Source: CAWHNT01 sp963830775 (GTDB lineage Bacteria; Pseudomonadota; Alphaproteobacteria; Geminicoccales; Geminicoccaceae). From it: a DNA stretch of 64,000 bases. Below, piece after piece: positions 27,442-35,496 of this stretch (position 1 is its first letter; each line of letters opens with the position of its first letter). Location: NCBI GenBank assembly GCA_963830775.1, contig CAWHNT010000022.1:1-64000 (forward strand). The letters run 5' to 3'. Under the pieces are notes generated by a model, which searched no databases, was not told the DNA's origin, and saw nothing but the letters and a program-made list of their open reading frames with translations. The position numbers and the translations under genes are program-made.

Positions 27442-28254
27442 CTACTGCGACGGTGGCAGGTTCGGCTGGGTGACGCGGACCTGCTGGACCAGCTTGTTGT
27501 GCGCGTCCATGAGGGCGGCCACGATCAGCTTGCCCTCGGCCGTGTTGCCGTAGCCGCTGATCCCGGCAAGCCCGCCAATGCCGGAGGCCCAGCCCCCGAG
27601 GCCGCCGGCACCGCCGAAATCGGTGACCTTGGCCGAGCCCTCGGCCACTGCAGTCTGCTCGCCGGTCTGGGCATCGGTGAGGAAGAGGACCGTCTGCGCA
27701 TCCTGGAACCGCATCGAGCCCATGAGCGATCCCGCGAGCGCACCGGCGCCGCCGAAATAGCCGCCGAGCGCACCCAGGGCATTGAGGCCACCGGCATCCT
27801 GGTTCGAGAACACCACGTTGGGCGTGAGCAGGTACTGGGTCGTGACCATCCGGCCGCGCGCGGTGGTCGAGCCGGACTTCAGCATGCCGCTCTGCGCCAG
27901 CGCGTCCTCGGTCTGGATGCTGGAAAGGGCCGCACCGCGGTCGACGACCCGGAAGCAGTTCGACTGCGCCATCAGCATGCGCAGCACGGGCACCGGCGAG
28001 CTCAGCCCATAGCCGGAGAGAACGCTCAGCGTGTAGGACTCGGGCTCGACCAGGGCCGCCGTGCCCAGCGGGCGGTCGCAGCGGGCGAGCTGGCTGCTGG
28101 CACTCTGCGTGCCGGCGACGCCGGAGCTGCCGGTCGCCATCGAGCTGCCGCCGCCGAGCTGGGTCTGGCTGGCGCAGCCGCCGACGGCCAGGATGGCGAG
28201 CAGGCTGAAGGCCACCGCCGCACCATGCCTGCGGCCGCGCGTGAGAGCTGACAT
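27442..28254 (-). CDS. CsgG/LpoB-like outer-membrane lipoprotein
   Basis: About 270 residues. The lipoprotein signal is SLLAILAVGGCASQTQ. The mature part has YTLSVLSGYGLSSPVPVLRM, SNCFRVVDRGAALSSIQTED, TTQYLLTPNVVFSNQDAGG, TVLFLTDAQTGEQTAVAEGS and a C-terminal glycine-rich then helical AEGKLIVAALMDAHNKLVQQ. The pattern of a short LRMLMxxSxCFxVVDRG helix-strand unit is typical of CsgG-related secretion or peptidoglycan-synthase-activator proteins. No other curli genes are nearby. ATG 28254 has a better spaced GGAG than the GTG five codons upstream. Confidence 0.65.
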   Translation of the reverse strand: MSALTRGRRHGAAVAFSLLAILAVGGCASQTQLGGGSSMATGSSGVAGTQSASSQLARCDRPLGTAALVEPESYTLSVLSGYGLSSPVPVLRMLMAQSNCFRVVDRGAALSSIQTEDALAQSGMLKSGSTTARGRMVTTQYLLTPNVVFSNQDAGGLNALGALGGYFGGAGALAGSLMGSMRFQDAQTVLFLTDAQTGEQTAVAEGSAKVTDFGGAGGLGGWASGIGGLAGISGYGNTAEGKLIVAALMDAHNKLVQQVRVTQPNLPPSQ

Positions 28255-28345
28255 GGACGAACACTCCACAGTTCCGACGCCTCTTTAGACCAGAAGGTCT
28301 TAAGGATGAGTGTGCTTTTTGGCACTGGCCCGTGCCGCCGCCGCC

Positions 28346-29086
28346 TCAGTCGCGAAGATAGTAATCGATCGTAGCCACGACCCGGAGCCGCTTGTTGAGC
28401 TGGGCCGGCTCCATCACGCCCGGCGTCTCGTCGCGCGGCAGGATCTGGAACACGCCCTGGCTCGCCTGCCGAATGCCGCCCAGGACGGTCCCGCTGTCTT
28501 GCGCGAACTGGCTCGCCCCTGCCCGGGCGCTGCGGGTGGCCTCGGCGATCATCTGCGGCTTGTGGTCGTTGAGGCGGGTGAAGACATAGACCGGGCCGGG
28601 GCCTGCCCCCTCGCTCGAGAGCACCACGCCCGCCGCCACGAGGTCGCCCGCGCGCTGGGCCAGGGCCGCCACCTTGTCGACCTCGCCGGTGCGGACGAGC
28701 ACCGTCTCCGCGATCACGAACCGGCTCTCGACCGGGCCCGAGCGATAGACCTGCGCCAGCGCATCGGTGACCTCGAGCCCGGTCACCTCGACGCTGCCGG
28801 CCTCGATATCGCCGCTCGCCACGAAGGCCCGCACCGCCGCCTCGTTCTGGGCGATCGTCTGCTTCACGGCGGCAAGGTCGTTGCCGGTGGCCACGAACCG
28901 CATCGCCCAGAGCGCCAGATCGGCGCGGACCTCGCGCTCCGCCAGGCCCTTGACGCTGACATAGCGGTCGCCCGCGCGCGGCTGGCGCAGGCCCTCACCG
29001 ACCAGCCACCCGCCGGCCGCGATCCCGGCCGCGAGGATCACGGTCCCCAGGAGGCGTACGGCGGCGACCCCGAGCCCTTGCATCAC
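28346..29086 (-). CDS. SIMPL domain (DUF541) protein
   Basis: A 246-residue protein with one N-terminal membrane segment (LLGTVILAAGIAAGGWLVG), then a SIMPL domain: YVSVKGLAEREVRADLALWA, LAAVKQTIAQNEAAVRAFVA, SGPVESRFVIAETVLVRTGE, and LNDHKPQMIAEATRSARAGA with the C-terminal NKRLRVVATIDYYLRD. SIMPL proteins are periplasmic and assemble in rings; the function is generally unknown, with some linked to oxidative stress. No operon partner is apparent. Confidence 0.82.
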   Translation of the reverse strand: MMQGLGVAAVRLLGTVILAAGIAAGGWLVGEGLRQPRAGDRYVSVKGLAEREVRADLALWAMRFVATGNDLAAVKQTIAQNEAAVRAFVASGDIEAGSVEVTGLEVTDALAQVYRSGPVESRFVIAETVLVRTGEVDKVAALAQRAGDLVAAGVVLSSEGAGPGPVYVFTRLNDHKPQMIAEATRSARAGASQFAQDSGTVLGGIRQASQGVFQILPRDETPGVMEPAQLNKRLRVVATIDYYLRD

Positions 29087-29188
29087 GATCTCCTGCGCCG
29101 CAGCAGCATGGTCCCGACGGCGGCCGGCGCCACTTTAGTCGGGACCGGAGGCGGCCTCCATGGCGAAGGCCCGAGCAGCAGGTGCCCG

Positions 29189-29473
29189 ATGACGAAAGCG
29201 ACACCCACCGAGCGGATCGACAACGACCGTGTCCGCGTCACCGAATGGCGCCTGCCGCCCGGCACGGCCACCGGCTGGCACCGCCACGAGTACGACTATG
29301 TCGTGCTGCCGCTCACGACCGGGAAGCTGAAGCTCGTGGGCGACGAGGCGGAGGAGGCGGTGACGGCCGAGATCAAGGCCGGCGAGCCCTACTTCCGCAA
29401 AGCAGGAGTGGAGCACGACGTGATCAATCCGGGCGACGAGGAGGTGGTGTTCGTCGAGATGGAGCTGAAATAG
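29189..29473 (+). CDS. Small cupin protein
   Basis: A 94-residue single-domain cupin. The barrel motifs are RLPPGTATGWHRHEYDYVVL (two His of the metal site) and KAGVEHDVINPGDEEVVFVE (third His). Metal-bound small cupins of this size act as isomerases, dioxygenases or sensors; nothing here decides between them. The frame is open far upstream, but the ATG at 29189 fits the beginning of the domain. Confidence 0.8.
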   Translation: MTKATPTERIDNDRVRVTEWRLPPGTATGWHRHEYDYVVLPLTTGKLKLVGDEAEEAVTAEIKAGEPYFRKAGVEHDVINPGDEEVVFVEMELK

Positions 29474-29527
29474 CCGGCACCGGCTTGTGATTGGGCGGCG
29501 GGCAGCCCCAGGGCGCATCCTGCCTGC

Positions 29528-30226
29528 ATGTCCAGGCTCGCCGCCGTCCTCGCTCTCGCCCTGCTTGGTGCCTCGCCGTCAGCGGCCGGCCAGAGCGCGC
29601 CCGTGCTGGTCGAGCTCTTCACCTCCGAAGGCTGCAGCTCCTGCCCACCGGCCGACCGCGTGCTGCAGGAGCTGAGCCGGCGCGCCGACGTGCTGCCGCT
29701 GGCCTTCCACGTCACCTACTGGGACCGGCTCGGCTGGCCCGACACGTTGGGCGACAGCCGCTTCGACCAGCGCCAGCGGGCGTACGCCAAGCTCCTGGGC
29801 TCGTCAGGGGTCTACACGCCTCAGATGGTGATCCAGGGCCGGGTCGACGTCGTGGGCTCCGAGCACGACCGCGTGCTGGCCGTGGTCGACCGCGTCCACG
29901 AACGCGCCCCTGCCACCCCGATCACCTTCGACGGCGACCACGCTCTGCTTCCAGCCCACAGCCTGGAGCACCCGGCCCATCTCTGGCTTGCCGCCTTCGA
30001 CGCCCATCACACCGTCCCCGTCACCCGCGGCGAGAACGCCGGCCGAACGCTGGAGCACGCGAACGCCGTCCGCGATTTCATCGAGCTCGGAAATTGGGAC
30101 GGCGCCGCCCGGGTCGTCGACCTGCCCCTGGAGAGGCTGCGTAGCGCCGGCCGCACCGGGCTCGCGCTGGTGGTGCAGGACGATCAGACGGGCGGGGTGA
30201 TCGCACTGGGCGTCTTGAGTCTTTAG
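29528..30226 (+). CDS. DUF1223 exported thioredoxin-like protein
   Basis: A 232-residue protein with a signal peptide (MSRLAAVLALALLGASPSAA). The mature part begins APVLVELFTSEGCSSCPPAD, the family's thioredoxin-like start with a CSSC redox pair, followed by LAFHVTYWDRLGWPDTLGD and GSSGVYTPQMVIQGRVDVVG. DUF1223 proteins are predicted periplasmic thiol proteins without a fixed role. The C-terminus is a beta-rich domain ending DDQTGGVIALGVLSL. It is complete. Confidence 0.83.
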   Translation: MSRLAAVLALALLGASPSAAGQSAPVLVELFTSEGCSSCPPADRVLQELSRRADVLPLAFHVTYWDRLGWPDTLGDSRFDQRQRAYAKLLGSSGVYTPQMVIQGRVDVVGSEHDRVLAVVDRVHERAPATPITFDGDHALLPAHSLEHPAHLWLAAFDAHHTVPVTRGENAGRTLEHANAVRDFIELGNWDGAARVVDLPLERLRSAGRTGLALVVQDDQTGGVIALGVLSL

Positions 30227-30430
30227 CGCGTCGAATGGGCAAGGCGGCGGACATGCGCTGCCCTCACCCGGCAACATCTCCTTCGGGCGAATTTCTCCCG
30301 GCGGTCACCTTTTGCGGCCTGCACCCCTTCGCATTGCGGAAATAGCCCCCACTTGTCGTACTGCACTGCAGCATGAAGCTTCCTACCAAGCTGGCATCTG
30401 CGCTCACTCATCAGATCACGGGGAACCATC

Positions 30431-30817
30431 ATGGCACAGATTGCCAGGACCGAATCCAATCGCGCCATCAACGCCGTCGAGGACGCTACCGACAAGGTTG
30501 TCGGCGCTACCCGCAACACGGCCACTGCGAGCATCGAGGCTGGGCAGAAGGCGGCACGCCGCTCGACCGAGGGTGCCAGCGAGGTCAGCCAGATGTTCGT
30601 GGAGCTCGTGAAGGAGCAGACCCGGCGCAACATGGAAGTGTTCCAGGCGCTGACACGGACAGTCAGCTGGAGCGATGCCACCAAGATCCAGACCGAGTTC
30701 CTGCGCGAGAGCTTCGAGCGGATGAGCCGCTTCACGCGAAGCTACATCGAGGTGGGCCAGAGTGTGATGGGTTCGGCGATGGCCGTGGCCAAGAACCAGG
30801 CAGCCAAGGCCGCCTGA
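30431..30817 (+). CDS. Phasin family protein
   Basis: A 128-residue amphipathic helical protein of the phasin type, which coats polyhydroxyalkanoate granules. It shows the hallmarks VSQMFVELVKEQTRRNMEVF, LTRTVSWSDATKIQTEFLRE and MSRFTRSYIEVGQSVMGSAM, and no Cys, Trp-poor sequence and Ala-rich ends. It is monocistronic, followed by a strong terminator. Its presence implies PHA storage, although no synthase gene lies in the window. Confidence 0.85.
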   Translation: MAQIARTESNRAINAVEDATDKVVGATRNTATASIEAGQKAARRSTEGASEVSQMFVELVKEQTRRNMEVFQALTRTVSWSDATKIQTEFLRESFERMSRFTRSYIEVGQSVMGSAMAVAKNQAAKAA

Positions 30818-30861
30818 CGGACAAGCACCCTCGCGACGGTCGTCCAGGCGATCAACGATGC

Positions 30862-30893
30862 GGCCGGACCTTCGGGTCCGGCCGTTTCTGTTT
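30862..30893 (+). terminator. Rho-independent terminator of the phasin gene
   Basis: Perfect 9-bp stem GGCCGGACC/GGTCCGGCC closed by a TTCG tetraloop and followed by GTTTCTGTTT. It begins 44 nt after the phasin stop. Confidence 0.88.
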
Positions 30894-30963
30894 GATGCCG
30901 GCAGCGGCACTGGTCCGGGCAGCGTCAGCTGGGCACCCCATCCGGGCCGGACAGCAAAAGAGA

Positions 30964-31215
30964 GCCGGGCCCGAAGGCCCGGCCAAGTCGATCAGGGAGG
31001 CTAAAACCCTGGGCGAAGGAAGAGCCCTGCAGGCTCTTCCGCGCGACGCCGGCGCCTTGCGGCGCCGGCCCCATCGCAACAACAACATGGCCCCAGAGAC
31101 ACCATGCTGCATTGCAGCATGTGGTGCGCCCGGACGGCTTCGCCAGCCCTTCTGGGCAGATTGTTGGCAGGCAGGGCGGCCTGCCCACTTGCTGAGCAGG
31201 CGCCCGCCGGCTTCG
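30964..31215. repeat. Array of consecutive palindromic hairpins
   Basis: Within 250 bp there are at least four strong inverted repeats in a row: 30964-30983 (8-bp stem, CGAA loop), 31018-31040 (9-bp stem), 31048-31069 (9-bp stem, TTGC loop) and 31103-31121 (8-bp stem), plus weaker ones near 31146, 31171 and 31207. No convincing reading frame covers them. They lie between the phasin terminator and the suhB stop; one or two could end suhB transcription, but the number is unusual. Confidence 0.6.
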
Positions 31216-31228
31216 GCCGACGCCCCGG

Positions 31229-32023
31229 CTAGCCGACTTCCTCGAGCAGAGCCCGCAGACGGCCGTAGATATCGGGGTTGCCGGCGATCAGCGTGCCCTC
31301 GGCCATGAGGTCCTCGTCGCCTTCGAGCCGGCCGACACGCCCGCCCGCCTCGCGAATGAGGAGGATGCCGGCGGCGATGTCCCAGGGATGGACGCCGTAT
31401 TCCCAGAACCCGTCCTGCCGGCCGGCGGCGACGTAGGCGAGATCGAGGGAGCAGACGCCCAGGCGGCGCAGGCCGCCGCACTCGTCGGCCACGCGCTCCA
31501 TCTGCCGGGTGAAACCCTTCTCGCGGCCCTTCCAGCTCTGGATGGGGAGACCGCAGCCGATGAGCGCGTGCTTCATGTCCGAGCGGCGGGAGACCCGGAT
31601 CCGGCGGTCGTTGAGATAGGCACCCTTGCCCTTCTCGGCCGTGAACAGCTCGTTCTTGAGCGGGTCGTAGATGATCCCCGCCGTCATCTCGCCATGCTGC
31701 TCCAGGCCGATCGAGATCGACCAGTGCGGCAAGGCGTGGAGGAAGTTGGTGGTGCCGTCGAGCGGGTCGATGATCCAGCGATTGTGCGGCGAGCGGCCCT
31801 CCTCGGCCCCGCTCTCCTCCATCAGGAAGCCGTAGTCGGGGCGGGCGCGCTTGAGCTCGTCGTGGATCACCTGCTCGGCACGACGGTCGGCAGCCGAGAC
31901 GAAGTCGCCCGGGCCCTTGATCGAGACCTGGAGCTGCTCGACCTCGTTGAAGTCGCGGGTGAGGTGGCGCGCGGCGGCGCGTGCCGCCCGGGTCATGACC
32001 TCGAGATTGGCGGAGCGGGCCAT
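31229..32023 (-). CDS. suhB: Inositol-1-monophosphatase family protein SuhB
   Basis: A 264-residue IMPase-fold phosphatase. Metal-site motifs: MEESGAEEG, WIIDPLDGTTNFLHALPHW (DPLDGT) and GVHPWDIAAGILLIREAGG (WDxAAG). SuhB-type proteins hydrolyse inositol monophosphate and also join rRNA antitermination complexes. The ATG at 32023 overlaps the efp stop (ATGA), so translation is probably coupled. It is the last gene of the fba-thiE-efp-suhB series. Confidence 0.92.
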   Translation of the reverse strand: MARSANLEVMTRAARAAARHLTRDFNEVEQLQVSIKGPGDFVSAADRRAEQVIHDELKRARPDYGFLMEESGAEEGRSPHNRWIIDPLDGTTNFLHALPHWSISIGLEQHGEMTAGIIYDPLKNELFTAEKGKGAYLNDRRIRVSRRSDMKHALIGCGLPIQSWKGREKGFTRQMERVADECGGLRRLGVCSLDLAYVAAGRQDGFWEYGVHPWDIAAGILLIREAGGRVGRLEGDEDLMAEGTLIAGNPDIYGRLRALLEEVG

Positions 32024-32590
32024 CAGTCCTTCGCCCGCTCGACGTACGAGCCATCCGCCGTGCTGACCACGATGCCGAGTCCCCGTCTCGACATGCGGCG
32101 GGACCATGACCCGCACCCCGTTCTCCAGGATCGCAGGCTTGTAGGAGGCGGCCGCCGTCTGGCCGCGGACCACGGGATCGGCCTGGACCACGGCGAACGA
32201 CACCTTTTCCGGCAGCTCGACCGTTAGCGGCCGACCGTCGTAGGACATCACCTTCACCGGCATGCCTTCCTTCAGGAACCGTGCCGGGTCGCCGACGAGT
32301 GACCTCGGAACTGTGATCTGCTCGTAGCTCTCCTGGCTCATCAGGTTGAGCTGGTCGCCCTCATCATAGAGGAACTGGAACTGCTCGCGGTCCAGCTCCA
32401 CCCGCTCCACCGTCTCCGAGGTGTTGAAGCGCTGGTTCAGCTTGGTGCCGTCGGTCAGGCACTTGAGCTCGGCCTGGAGATAGGCGGGCCCCTTGCCCGG
32501 CTTGACATGGTCGCCCTTGACCATGGTCCAGAGCCGGTCCTGGTACTCGACGATGGCGCCCGGCTTCAGCTCGTTGACGCTGACCTTCAT
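32023..32590 (-). CDS. efp: Elongation factor P (one frameshift)
   Basis: 188 residues once a single extra G near 32080 is removed (568 nt = 3n+1). EF-P helps ribosomes translate polyproline. Domain I starts MKVSVNELKPGAIVEYQDRL with the tip loop VKPGKGPAYLQAELK (the modified-Lys position), followed by the OB domains (QFQFLYDEGDQLNLMSQESY, VELPEKVSFAVVQADPVVRG). The correct C-terminus IVVSTADGSYVERAKD lies in the next frame and its stop overlaps the suhB start. Its own ATG overlaps the stop of the thiE-like gene. Confidence 0.9.
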
Positions 32591-33189
32591 GCAAATTCCT
32601 GTCGCTTCCGACGCGCCTCGTCGATCTGATCAAGGAGAAAGCGCGCCGCCTGGGGAGCACCGTCGGGGTGCCCCCACAGCGCCTCGCCTATGGCGATGAA
32701 GTCCGCACCGGCCCCGATATAGCCCGCGATCTCCGGTCCGATGCCCTCGACCGCGCAGGGCAGGACGAAGAGCTCGCTCCACCATCGGCAGAGCTCAAGC
32801 AGCTCCTCGCTGTCCGGGCCGGCGAACAGCACATAGTCGGCGCCATCCTCGCCCGCAACCATGGCGAGGTGCCGCGAGCGGCCGCACGAGGCGCCGATGA
32901 TGGCCTCGGGGCCAAGGCGGCGACGAGCCTCGGCCACCTTGCCGGGGTCGCGCAGATGCACCCCGTCCGTGCCCCGGTCCAGCTCGTCCAGAGCAAGGCA
33001 GGCGACGCCGTGCTCCGCACAGACCGTGCGGACGTTCGCGTGGTCACCTTGCGCGATCAGGGCAACCACCGCCCCGGTCGCCAGCACGGCGGCGAGGTCG
33101 TCGGGACGCGCGGCGGCCGCGGGTGCGGTGAGGAGGAGGCCACAGCGGGCCTCCTCCGGCTCGACCCAAGGCCCTTCGGCCTCGCTCAC
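32587..33189 (-). CDS. Thiamine phosphate synthase-like protein (ThiE family)
   Basis: A 200-residue TIM-barrel protein of the ThiE type: VVALIAQGDHANVRTVCAEH, LDRGTDGVHLRDPGKVAEAR (G.DGVHL), IIGASCGRSRHLAMVAGEDG (IIG.S), ADYVLFAGP, then GIGPEIAGYIGAGADFIAIG. Several residues that bind the diphosphate in true ThiE are not well matched, and the canonical PxxxGG is missing. It is known to occur in this fba-efp neighbourhood, where its function is not clearly thiamine synthesis. It overlaps both neighbours by four bases. Confidence 0.75.
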   Translation of the reverse strand: MSEAEGPWVEPEEARCGLLLTAPAAAARPDDLAAVLATGAVVALIAQGDHANVRTVCAEHGVACLALDELDRGTDGVHLRDPGKVAEARRRLGPEAIIGASCGRSRHLAMVAGEDGADYVLFAGPDSEELLELCRWWSELFVLPCAVEGIGPEIAGYIGAGADFIAIGEALWGHPDGAPQAARFLLDQIDEARRKRQEFA

Positions 33190-34112
33190 GCCTCGTTGCG
33201 GTAGACCCGGATCACCTGATCCAGGAGCTCCAGCGCCTGCTCCTTCGGCCGCTGGAAGGAGTTGCGGCCGATGATCGAGCCGCTGCCGCCGCCGTCGCGG
33301 ATCTGCTTGATCTCCTCCAGCAACGCCTCGGTGCCCTTGGCGTCGCCGCCCGAGAACACGACCAGCCGCTTGCCGGCGAAGCAGGCCTGCATGACGTGCG
33401 CGATCCGCTGCGGCAGGGTTTCCATCTGCACCTCGGCCTTCTGGTAGGTGGCCTTGGCGGCGTCGAGGTCGATGGCGGCCTTGGGCGGCTTCACCTTGAT
33501 GATGTGCGCCCCCATGAGGGCCGCCATGTGCGCGGCGTAGGCCACGATGTCGAGCGCGGTCTCGCCGTCCTTGCTCACCTTGCCGCCGCGCGGGTAGGAC
33601 CAGACCACGGCCACGAGCCCGGCGGCGCGGGCCTCGGCGATGATGTCGCGCAGCTCCTCCATCTGGTCGTAGCAGGCTTCCGAGCCCGGATAGATGGTGA
33701 AGCCGACGCCGACGCAGCCCAGCCGCAGGGCGTCCTTGACCGTGGCGGTCACCGCCTGGTCGAAGCGGCTGCCGCCGGCCAGGCTGTTGGCGCTGTTGAG
33801 CTTCAGGATCGTCGGCACCTGGCCGGCATAGGTGTCGGCACCCTGGGAGAGCGGGCCCAAGGGGGCGGCATAGCCCGAGAGCCCGGCCTCCAGCGCCAGC
33901 TCGTAGAGATAATGCGGGTCGTAGGCCGCGGGATTGGGCGCGAAGCTGCGGGCAGGCCCATGCTCGTAGCCCTGGTCGACCGGCAGGATGACCAGCTTGC
34001 CGGTGCCGGCGAGGCGGCCTTCCATCATCAGCCGCGCCAGGTTGCCTTTCACGCCGGGGTTCTCACCCTCGTACCAGGAAAGGATCTCCTTGACCTTCGC
34101 GGTCACTCGCAT
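33186..34112 (-). CDS. fba: Class I fructose-bisphosphate aldolase (DhnA type)
   Basis: A 308-residue Schiff-base aldolase of the archaeal/DhnA class, which splits fructose 1,6-bisphosphate to triose phosphates. Visible landmarks are LVILPVDQGYEHGPARSFAP, VPTILKLNSANSLAGG, GVGFTIYPGSEACYDQMEEL, VAVVWSYPRGGKVSKDGETA, the Schiff-base Lys region AHIIKVKPPKAAIDL, and the phosphate site VVFSGGDAKGTE plus GGSGSIIGRNSFQRP. AGAGGAG precedes the ATG at 34112. It overlaps the thiE-like gene by four bases; pgk lies 1.4 kb upstream on the same strand. Confidence 0.93.
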   Translation of the reverse strand: MRVTAKVKEILSWYEGENPGVKGNLARLMMEGRLAGTGKLVILPVDQGYEHGPARSFAPNPAAYDPHYLYELALEAGLSGYAAPLGPLSQGADTYAGQVPTILKLNSANSLAGGSRFDQAVTATVKDALRLGCVGVGFTIYPGSEACYDQMEELRDIIAEARAAGLVAVVWSYPRGGKVSKDGETALDIVAYAAHMAALMGAHIIKVKPPKAAIDLDAAKATYQKAEVQMETLPQRIAHVMQACFAGKRLVVFSGGDAKGTEALLEEIKQIRDGGGSGSIIGRNSFQRPKEQALELLDQVIRVYRNEA

Positions 34113-34220
34113 GGTGGGCTCCTCTTGGTGCTTGGCGCTCGGGCGCCGTCGCCGGCGCTGCTGGACCTCGCCTATCATAGACGGCACTTTGCGCCCAGCC
34201 ATGTGACGGGGAGGAAGAGC

Positions 34221-35001
34221 ATGGATCTGGGCATCGCGGGCCGCACCGCCATCGTCTGCGCCTCGAGCCGCGGGCTGGGTCGCGGCTGTGCCGTGGAGCT
34301 GGCCCGCGCCGGCTGCCGGGTCGTGATCAACGGCCGGGATGAAGCGAGGCTCGAGCAGACGGCAGACGAGATCCGGGCCCTGACCGGAAGCGAGGTCGTG
34401 CCCGTGGCGGCCGACGTGGCGACCGCCGAGGGCCAGACGGCCCTGCTGGCCGCGGCACCCACGCCCGACATCCTGGTCACCAACAATGCCGGCCCGCCCT
34501 TCGCCGACTTCCGTGCGATCACCCGCGAGCGCGCCATCGCCGGGGTCGTGGGCAACATGATCGTGCCGATCGAGCTCGTTCAGCGCGTGATCGACGGCAT
34601 GGTCGAGCGCCGCTTCGGCCGCATCGTCAACATCACCTCGAGCTCGGTGAAGATGCCGCTCTCGGGTCTCGACCTCTCCAGCGGCGCACGGGCTGGCCTC
34701 ACCGGGATTCCTCGCCGGCGTCGCCCGCTCGGTGGCGCACGCCAACGTCACCATCAACTTCCTCCTCCCCGGCCCCTTCGACACCGACCGCCTGCGCTCC
34801 GGCCTGGAGACTGCCGCCAAGGGCCGCAACGTCCCGATCGAGAACGTGGCCGAGGAGCGCCGTGCCCAGAACCCCTCCCGCCGCTTCGGCGATCCCGCCG
34901 AGTTCGGTGCCGCCTGCGCTTTCCTGTGCTCGGCCCAGGCCGGCTACATCGTGGGCCAGAGCCTGCTGATCGACGGCGGAGCCTACCCGGGTATCCTCTG
35001 A
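34221..35001 (+). CDS. Atypical SDR-family oxidoreductase (one frameshift)
   Basis: 259 residues after removing one extra G near 34705 (781 nt = 3n+1). The Rossmann start is TAIVCASSRGLGRGCAVELA (glycine motif S-S-R-G-L-G), followed by VTNNAGPPFADF and RIVNITSSSVKMPLSGLDLS. The catalytic YxxxK is not found: the corresponding stretch reads LSSGARAGLTG. The C-terminal part VTINFLLPGPFDTDRL and GYIVGQSLLIDGGAYPG is normal. It may be a reductase with a changed mechanism or a non-catalytic binder. GGGGAGG precedes the ATG. Confidence 0.8.
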
Positions 35002-35369
35002 AGCCGGAGCACCGGGTCCTCGCCGGGATCGAGGCGGATCACGGGCGGGTCGAGATCGAAACGAACCCGGCCGCCGACTGCCTGCGCCATCTCCTGGAGG
35101 GGCTGGCGCAGGCGCTCATCGCCGGTGAACAGGATCTCGCGCAGGCCGGTGCGCAGGGCCGCCATGACAAGGCCGGCGTCGTCACCGCAATCGGCGATGA
35201 TGGTGCGGTCCAGCGCTTGCTCAAGCGCTCGGAGGAAACCGACGCCGGCGAAGGTGGCGAGGTGGGGGGCGCTGACGATAGTCAGAGCGGGCGAGAACCC
35301 GATGGCTGCGCGCGCTTGATGGTAGTCGTGCACGATGATCGTGGCTGGTGAAGCCGGGATCACCTTCAA
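34983..35369 (-). CDS. Hypothetical protein
   Basis: A 128-residue soluble protein: MKVIPASPATIIVHDYHQAR, PALTIVSAPHLATFAGVGFL, LDRTIIADCGDDAGLVMAAL, LREILFTGDERLRQPLQEMA, and a final VRFDLDPPVIRLDPGED. The alternating strand/helix pattern suggests a small alpha/beta fold. I do not recognise the family. Its 3' end overlaps the SDR gene end by 19 nt, tail to tail. A palindromic repeat starts just upstream of its start codon. Confidence 0.6.
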   Translation of the reverse strand: MKVIPASPATIIVHDYHQARAAIGFSPALTIVSAPHLATFAGVGFLRALEQALDRTIIADCGDDAGLVMAALRTGLREILFTGDERLRQPLQEMAQAVGGRVRFDLDPPVIRLDPGEDPVLRLQRIPG

Positions 35370-35370
35370 C

Positions 35371-35448
35371 CGTCATGGCCGGCCCCCGAGCCGGCCATCC
35401 AGCACGACGCGCCGAGCCTGGATGACCGGCTCAAGGTCGGCCATGACG
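35371..35448. repeat. Large intergenic palindromic element
   Basis: Two arms of 31-32 bases, CGTCATGGCCGGCC... (35371-35402) and its inverted partner (35418-35448), with about 28 matching positions and a 15-nt centre. Elements with GGCCATCCAG/CTGGATGACC arms are common between genes of alphaproteobacteria. It could act as a transcription terminator for pgk or as a mobile palindromic repeat. Confidence 0.75.
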
Positions 35449-35496
35449 ATAAGGGGCGTTGGATTGTTCTAATCTCGCCCGACAATTCGGACGCTT

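Noticed and set aside
31229..32590. An apparent EF-P/SuhB fusion protein
   Set aside because: The fusion arises because one extra base shifts efp past its stop into the suhB frame; restoring it gives two normal genes overlapping by ATGA.
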